Positions 57,295 through 64,000 of a stretch of DNA of 64,000 nt are shown in pieces. The stretch comes from Camellia lanceoleosa. Lineage: Eukaryota > Streptophyta > Magnoliopsida > Ericales > Theaceae. Below the pieces are notes generated by a model. The model had not been told where the DNA came from and ran no database searches. It saw only the letters and a program-made list of their open reading frames with translations. The translations under genes were made by a program, and so were the position numbers. Where the stretch lies: NCBI GenBank assembly GCA_025200525.1, contig CM045758.1, forward strand, positions 64,788,598 through 64,852,597, written 5' to 3'. Positions within the stretch are counted from its first letter, which is position 1. Every line of letters starts with the position of its first letter.

Positions 57295-58895
57295 TCCTAC
57301 AGGAATATATACAAGTTGGTACAAAAACTTTTTGGAAAGTAATAAGGAAGAAGTTTGGGCAAACACATGTTTAAAGACATGTTATTGACACATCTTTTAT
57401 AAAGCATACATATGTTGTTAAGCTTTAACCCTCTTTTTGTGAAGCATACATTTGTAAAGTTTTAACCCACTCTTTCGCAAAAACATAGATATATTATCGA
57501 CTTAGGTGTGTGGCAATATAATGTTTGTTTTGCTTATGTGGTTATAATTTGATTGGCAACAATGGCACTAGCTGGCATGCATTTTAATTTTAATTTTTTT
57601 TAGATTGCATAGCACTGGCTGGTGTGCGTTGTTTGGTATTTAATTTTTTTATATATTTGATTTGTTTGGAATTGTAGAGTACAGACTGGTATGCATTATT
57701 TGATATTTATTTTTCAATTTAATTTGTTAAGATTGTAGAGCACTTGCAGGTGTGCTTTATTTGGTGTTTAGTAATTTTTATTTATTTATTATAGAACGTT
57801 AACAAGTTTACAATAACTTCGATTTGTGTATTTTATTTAGTGTTTATAATTTTTTTTTTTTTACTTGCTCTTATATTTTGATTTGCAATATTGCCAAACA
57901 TTATAAATCTTATATGTTTGTTTCTTAATTTGCATTAAAGCTATGGGGAGTTGTTATTTTATTTGACTTCTATAGAGCATGTGGTACAAGCAAAATTGTT
58001 ACAAGTTCTTTAAAAGGAATACTATTTCATTACATTTCTTTAATATCTTTATACTAGTGTATGCACGTGTCTGAAGGCACAGTGTAAATCATGTTGGGAT
58101 CAAAATGCAGCTTTAATTTACACGTATCATCTTGAAATTTGTGGAGTTTGTAACATTTTTTGGTAAAGATATTGAAAAAATGTAATGAAATAGTATTCTT
58201 CTTAAAGAACTTGTAACAATTTTGTTTGTACCACGCACCCTACAAAACTCAAATAAAATAACAATTCCCCCTAACTCTAATGCAAATTAAGAAACAAACA
58301 TATAAGATTTATAATATTCACCAATATTGCAAATCAAAATATAAGAGCAAGTAAGAAAAAAAATGTAAACACTAGATAAAATACACAAATCAAAGCTATT
58401 GTACACTTGTTAACATTCTATAATAAATAAAAAAATAAAAATTACTAAACACTAAATAAAACACACGTGCAAGTGCTCTACAATCTCAACAGATTAAATT
58501 GAAAATTAAATATTAAACAATGCATACCAGCCTGTACTCTACAATTCCAAACAAATCAAATAAAAAAAATTAAATACCAAACAATACACACTAGCTAGTG
58601 CTCTGTAATCTAAAAAAAAAAATTAAAATTAAAATGCACACCAGCTAGTGCTACTGCTGCCAATCAAATTATAACCAAATAAGCAAAACAAACATTATAT
58701 TTCCATACACCTAAGTTGATAATATGTATATGTTTTTACAAAAGATATGTGTGCTTCACAAAAAGTGGATTAAAGCTTAACAAAATATGTATGCTTTACA
58801 AAAGATGTGTCAATAATATGTTTTCAAACATGTGTTTACCCAAATTTCCTCCTCATTACTTTCTAAAAAGTTTTTGTATCAAGTTGTACATATCT
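57295..58895. repeat. 1.6-kb inverted repeat (long hairpin)
   Basis: Left arm about 57295-58058 and right arm about 58165-58895 are inverted copies with scattered differences, around a ~105-base loop. Examples: TACAAAAACTTTTTGGAAAG (57330) against CTTTCTAAAAAGTTTTTGTA (58860), and AATACTATTTCATTACATTT (58018) against its complement near 58185. The small ORF 58716-59027 is a by-product of AT-rich sequence. It has no coding capacity. Confidence 0.88.
57555..57860. repeat. Degenerate ~60-bp tandem repeats inside the hairpin arm
   Basis: Units share GTAGAGCAC..GC(A/T)GGTGTGC.TTATTTGGT and TTTAATTTTT, with starts near 57560, 57606, 57674, 57732 and 57797. The mirror set lies in the right arm (about 58370-58660). 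Confidence 0.6.
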
Positions 58896-60160
58896 CCAAT
58901 GAGGAACACGCACATCATTTTGGTAATTTGTGGGAAAAAAATATATATATTAGTACATTTGTTGAAAATATACATATCAAAACACTTTGAGATTGAAATT
59001 ACTTTATTACCTTATTACCCATTATAAGCATAGATATTTTGATTTGATCATAGAAATATATAAACCAATCAATGTAGAGGGAGAAATATGTAAAAAGAGA
59101 AAATGTAAAGCCATCATATTTGCAACTCCAGAAGACTTGTTTAGATGCCCCTAATTTCTTTGGTAGCCTAATCTTTCCTTCCAAACAACAAGTTTTGATG
59201 GTTAATTCATGGCTCATAGTTTTGAAGTTTCCCAATTTGTATATTAATAGCACTAATTTTTTTTTTAAATAGCAATAAATCATCACCGATGGAATTCTAT
59301 GATGAAATAATCTGGATCAATCATTGTCAATAAACTTGATAGCCACCATTTATAGAAAGAAGTTAAAAACAATTCAGGAGCAATGAAGTTCACCATTTAA
59401 AAAAGAAATTTATGCACCAAAAAAAAAAAAAAAAAAACCTCACCAGGAACACACATACAAATTGATACATGCAAACCATGTAAGTGAAGCATCATTGAGA
59501 GGCATAATTTCACCAAAAATTGGTAAACATTAACACCCAGCCCATTTTGTTTCATCAAAAGCAGAAATTGGTTGACCATAAGTTGTTTCACCAAAAATTA
59601 TCATCACCAAAAACAGGGTGCAAAATAAAATTGGCTTTTGATTATGGATTTTTGATTTCTGTAAATAGTTCTCGCAAATGGTCCTATAATGTAACAAAAT
59701 GAAACCAAAAACAAAATGCTAATGTTTCAATCCTAAAATAGAAACTCATTTCATCAGCAATCACACATTTACTCATAGAAATTTTACTCTAATTTTCTAA
59801 AATCCTCATAGGTTAGTTGATGAAACCCACAAATATGAACCCAAAATCGAAGCCCATTTCATAGAAATCCAAAATCGAAATATAAACCATTTCAAAATAC
59901 AAAACCAAAATACAATTTTATAGAAATCAAAACCCATTATATTCATTGGTTAGGTTATAAAACCCATCAATGAAATAGAAATATATAAACCCATCATATT
60001 TGTAACTCATTTCAACTGTAAAGAAAGAAAATGTAAACCCATCAATATAAAGAGAGAAAATATAAACCCGTCATATTTGCAACAATTTCAAATTTATTTT
60101 ATGAAATCCAACAAATTTTCAACCCATCATATTTTTTGAAATGCATACAGAAATAGAAAT
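58896..60160. other. AT-rich, gene-free, with recurring short words
   Basis: Phrases such as AAACCCATCATATTTGCAAC recur at about 59105, 59985, 60020 and 60065 with changes. An A tract lies at 59418-59438. No coding signal in any frame. Confidence 0.5.
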
Positions 60161-62494
60161 TGTAGCTTGGCTTTTTCGCGCCCCCTTTCGGAAGTTCAAA
60201 AGAAGCCCTACAATTCGGACCCCCGCGGTTCTGAATCTAATCTCACAAGTGTAATGTGAAATTGATAAACACCAAAGAGTCCAAATTCGACAAATCGTTT
60301 GGAAAATTGATTTTGAATAAAAAATGCCAAAATCGAACTACTTTGTCAGATACAGAGTCGCCACCTAAATATTTTATTTTAGAAAATTTAGGAAACCCAT
60401 GACTTATGCCAAAGGCCACGTGTCTGTCATCATCAAGATTGTCTTGGCTTTGGCTTGGGAACTTGGGTGCGAGAGGGGAAGGTCATGAATTGAGCACCCC
60501 CGCTCGCCTGATCAAAGATTGGCCTCTACTAATCATGATATGATTTTTATCAACATTATATGCTCTTGTTCCGGTTTATTAGGCTAGCATTACTATGTGA
60601 TGCGCACACACAAGGTATAGACTAGTTTGCTCAAATTTGAACAATTTAATTTCATGTTTGTTTTTTAAAAAGGGTTTGGATTTGCCACTTGACAAAGTGG
60701 GCTTAAACGTACATTCATTGAATCATTCCAATTCAAGCAACAAGCCTTCATTTACCGACATTCAAATAGTTTAACAAGTAAGCACTTAGCCTCATGGCAA
60801 GCATGCTAGTCATGGCAGTCACTCATACTCATGCAAGCATGCTAAAGCACTAAAAACTCACATAGTACTCCAAGCTAAGATAAAACAAAAGAGTTAGAAA
60901 AATATCCATGATACCTAACTATACGAGATGGCTAATGCAATGCATGCAATAATGCAACTAAAATAGGCTTGGCTACTTAACATGTTATTTGCAACATAGC
61001 ATGCGTTTAAACACATATTCAACAAGGTAATAAACGACAATGCAAGTTTGAATGATGAACCGAGCCTCGATATATGCAAGTCAAATGAATGGATGAAAAC
61101 ATGAGATATGCTAATTGAAACGTGATGCCCCTAATCTAACCATCAAAAGCGGATAAATAAAAGGAGAAAGACATAGGGTTGGAAGACATACACATTATTA
61201 CAACATTGATTCCCTCGCGCAGGAGGGTCCGAATGAATAAACTAGCTATGCTAAACTACTTAACTAATTATTACAAAACTTGAATAAATAAGCTAGTTAT
61301 CTAAGCTAATTAATTATTACAACAAATAAATAATTACAACAATGAACTAATTTAATTAACTACAATAAGCTAATTAAATAAGTACAATATGAAGCTAATT
61401 AGCTAACTATATTAACTAATTAATTACAATGCAACTAATTAAGCTAGTTACCTAATTAATTGCAACACGAATTAATTAACTAAATAACTAATCTAATTAA
61501 ATAATTACAACACTTTAATTAGCCAAAACACAACTATGACTAACTAATTAATAATTAAACTAAATAATTAGTCCCAAGAACGAGGGGGGCCCAATGCATG
61601 CTCGATTTCCACCCATAGAACTTCCATTGTTTAATTCTGAAAGCCTCTATTGCACAACCTTTGCACTGGTTTTCCTCTTCCAGACCAATTCTGCTCTACT
61701 TCACAAATACCCTGCTCAATTGTCACTGGAGGCCAGTTGCCATCCAACACTGATGGTCTGCAGGCCAGGAATAGTGGCCGGCAGGCCACTGATGCTGCAC
61801 AATTTCTTGTTGCAACAGAGAGCAAACAGAGCAAAAAGAGGGTATTCTCACAGGTTGTTTGTACTATGTATCCCTCCTTATCATCAAAACAAGCTCAAAA
61901 GAGTGATACACTTGGTTCAAAAACCATCAATCAAGCAATTTCATTGCATGATGGCTAAAGAACCAAGGTGTACAAGTTAATAAATGTGCAAACAAGATCC
62001 ACGACCTTCACCCTATCATGCATGATCAAGGGCAATGGAGGCCTACGAAACTTGGCCCATTTCATCACTTTGAGTATGAAATGCCCCAATTTTTCTTATG
62101 TTCAATTAACGTCCAATTGAACACACCAAAACACAACCAAATTCATATCTTTGCACAATTTCAGTTCCAACTTTTAGTTACTTATTTTAATTACCCTTCC
62201 ATTCTTTAACCAATTAAGCCCATTAGTGAGTTAAGTCCTCTAAAAGAGAAGGAAGTGTGAAGCAAGGGATAGTTTAAGGCAAGAGAGATGTGTCATGCCG
62301 CTGATAATGAACCCCCAAAAGAGGATTAAACCATTAAGCATAGACCTCAATCTCAAGCTTAAACAATCTTAAGGTTGAAACAACCCTCAAAGCAAATAAA
62401 ACAATAAAGAAATGAGGGAGGTTACAGAGATTATGCTTGCTGAAATTAAGTAAGAAAAGCACTAAAACATGCAACCAACTCAAACAAGTGGTGT
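60161..62494 (-). repeat. Large LTR family, copy 4, interrupted by copy 5
   Basis: Left edge TGTAGCTTGGC at 60161. Shares the subfamily start with copies 2 and 3 (TTCGCGCCCCCTTTCG) and follows copy 2 block by block to the point matching 48243, where copy 5 begins. GGCCGGCAGGCCACT near 61780 matches the motif cluster of the other copies. The ORFs at 61594-61980 show no motif. Confidence 0.78.
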
Positions 62495-64000
62495 TGTAGA
62501 CGTGCCCCGAGAACTCATCGAAGCTTCGCGCTGCGAGGGCGCGAATTTCAGTTTGCTCTCTAGCTACTACAGTTTGGACTCAATGTCACGGTTCTGAATC
62601 TAATCTCACAAAGTGCAATGTGAGACCGATAAATCACCAAAGAGTCCAAATCCGACAAATCGTTTTGGAAAACTGATTTTTATAAAGAAGTGCCAAACAT
62701 GGACTGCTTTTCTAGATACAGAGTCGCCACATAAATATTTTATTTTGGGAGAATTTAGGAAACCCTAACTCATGCCTAAGGCCACGTGTCTGTCATCACC
62801 AAAGTTGCCTCGGCTCGGGAACTTGGGTACGAGAGGGAAAGGTCATTTAATGAGCAACCCCACGCCCCCGATCAAAGATCGGCCTGTACTAAGCATGATA
62901 TCTTGTTTTTGAAAACACATGTGTTCTTATTCCGGTTAATTAGCTAATCTTACTACGTGATGCGCACAACAAACAAGTATAAACTAGATCGCCTAATTTG
63001 GGACAAAACATTGCATGTTCGTTTGAAAACGGTTTGAAGTTTGCTACTCGCAAGTTGGCTAAAATGAGGATTTTGATGAATTGTTCCAATTCAAGTAATC
63101 CAACCTTTACCCACAGGCATTCAGGCAGTTATATCACATAAGTAGTTAGCCTTATGGCAACATTAACACACATGCAGTATGCTAAAGCATAAACACTCAC
63201 AATGTACTCCGAGCCAAAACAAAGAACTAGTTAGATATCATGCATGATCCTAGTTCATGTTAAGATGGCTAATGCAACACATGTGAAAATGGAGCTAAGA
63301 TAGGCTCGGCTACCTAGAATGTCATGTGAAATGCAACTTGATACATGTATTCAAATTTGTATTGAAATACAATGCAGTTAGTATGATGCGCCGAGCCTGG
63401 TGCATGCAAGACAGATGAATGGATGCACGCATACAAAGCATAAGGTATGCTAAATGAAATGTGCCCTAAAACTAACCATCGTAAGTAGTTAAGTAAAATG
63501 GAGAAAGAAATGGAGGTTGGAAGACATGCATCACACACACGCACGCTTATTACAACACTTGGCTCTCTCGAGGGAGAGACCGAATAAGAAGCTAACTAGC
63601 TAATCTAAGCTAATTAAACTAATTATTACACAACAAATTAATTAACTAATTATTACAAAACGAATTGAATAGCTAGCGCATTAACTAATTAAAGTACAAA
63701 CCAAAGCAAAAGCAAGCTATCTAAGCATGGTAGCTAAGGAAAGCAGTAAAACAGGAGGTTTTCGGAGGGAGAAGACTGGATGCATGCTCGGTCGCCTTGT
63801 TCGGAAATCCAATGCGATGCCCCGATTTGCCTCTGTTTTCATTTGTTCTCAGAAAACTGAAACTCCACCTAGGGAAACCTGTGTGAGGGTGGCCGACCAC
63901 TTTTGGTCTCTCCGGACACCTACCGACCACTTTTGGTTGTTGAAAAACTAGAAAAGTGGTCGGCCAGCTAGTTTTTTTGGCTAGCCGGCTAGTTGTTGCT
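62495..64000 (-). repeat. Large LTR family, copy 5, nested in copy 4, runs off window
   Basis: Left edge TGTAGACGTGCC at 62495; the preceding five bases GGTGT are the expected target duplication, whose partner lies beyond the window. It belongs to the subfamily of copy 1 (GAGAGCGC/GCTTCGCGC start) and matches 30424-31920, including the AGTGGTCGGCCAGCTAG motifs at the window end. Confidence 0.78.

Noticed and set aside
45563..62494. LTR copies at 45563 and 60161 as the two ends of one element enclosing the gag at 53820-56500
   Set aside because: No primer site adjoins the internal edge at 60161, flanking five-base words differ (GACAT versus GAAAT), and MITE, ankyrin and hairpin sequences lie between.

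Overview
This is a plant nuclear DNA window, most likely from a eudicot and from a transposon-dense, probably heterochromatic region. The evidence is Ty3/gypsy elements with a plant-type initiator-Met primer site, plant L1 and RTE LINEs, MITE-like foldback elements, and relics of the plant-specific ankyrin/PGG gene family. I cannot name the species. I see no intact host gene and no convincing tRNA or rRNA. Nearly everything is retrotransposon sequence at different stages of decay, with several elements inserted into one another.

Layout, left to right. 1-3390: a Ty3/gypsy gag remnant followed by a degenerate ~82-bp tandem array. 5289-14288: a 9-kb LTR element with nearly identical ~2.43-kb LTRs, a single gag reading frame carrying three stops, and no pol (TR-GAG-like, non-autonomous). 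16504-25154: a minus-strand, pol-bearing chromovirus of Del/Tekay type with ~1.49-kb LTRs and AAAAA target duplications. It is older than the first element by LTR divergence and carries an extra intact 159-codon ORF between its 5' LTR and gag. 25680-27836: an RTE-type LINE fragment and an ankyrin/PGG pseudogene. 28047-38678: two 5'-truncated L1 LINEs lying head to head; the left one is split by a 4.9-kb solo LTR (30424-35336) flanked by GCCAC duplications. 39368-41942: foldback elements and further LINE fragments. 41943-45562: a Tat-like Ty3/gypsy element with a very short LTR, inserted in a LINE and cut off by another copy of the large LTR family. 45563-52030: two more copies of that LTR family, an AT-rich MITE-bearing stretch and a second ankyrin relic. 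52440-56540: a minus-strand Tat/Ogre-like element with duplicated gag Cys/His modules and most of pol deleted. 57295-58895: a ~1.6-kb near-perfect inverted repeat that could fold into a long hairpin RNA. 60161-64000: two nested copies of the large LTR family, running off the window.

How the parts relate. The gag-only element at 5289-14288 has a gag related to that of the Tekay-type element at 16504-25154. It lacks every enzyme it would need and is nevertheless the youngest-looking insertion here, so mobilisation in trans by a Tekay-type partner is the natural inference. The nesting order can be read directly: L1 LINE, then the 4.9-kb LTR inside it; LINE, then the Tat-like element, then the LTR copy at 45563; LTR copy at 60161, then the one at 62495. 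Most nonsense codons whose origin can be guessed are C-to-T (or G-to-A) changes, as expected for methylated, silenced plant transposons.

For novelty, the best candidates are the 159-codon extra ORF of the Tekay-type element, the 1.6-kb inverted repeat, the gag-only element with its clustered CTCGAG palindromes, and the short LTR with unusually long terminal inverted repeats. All identifications were made by eye from motifs; no database search was run.
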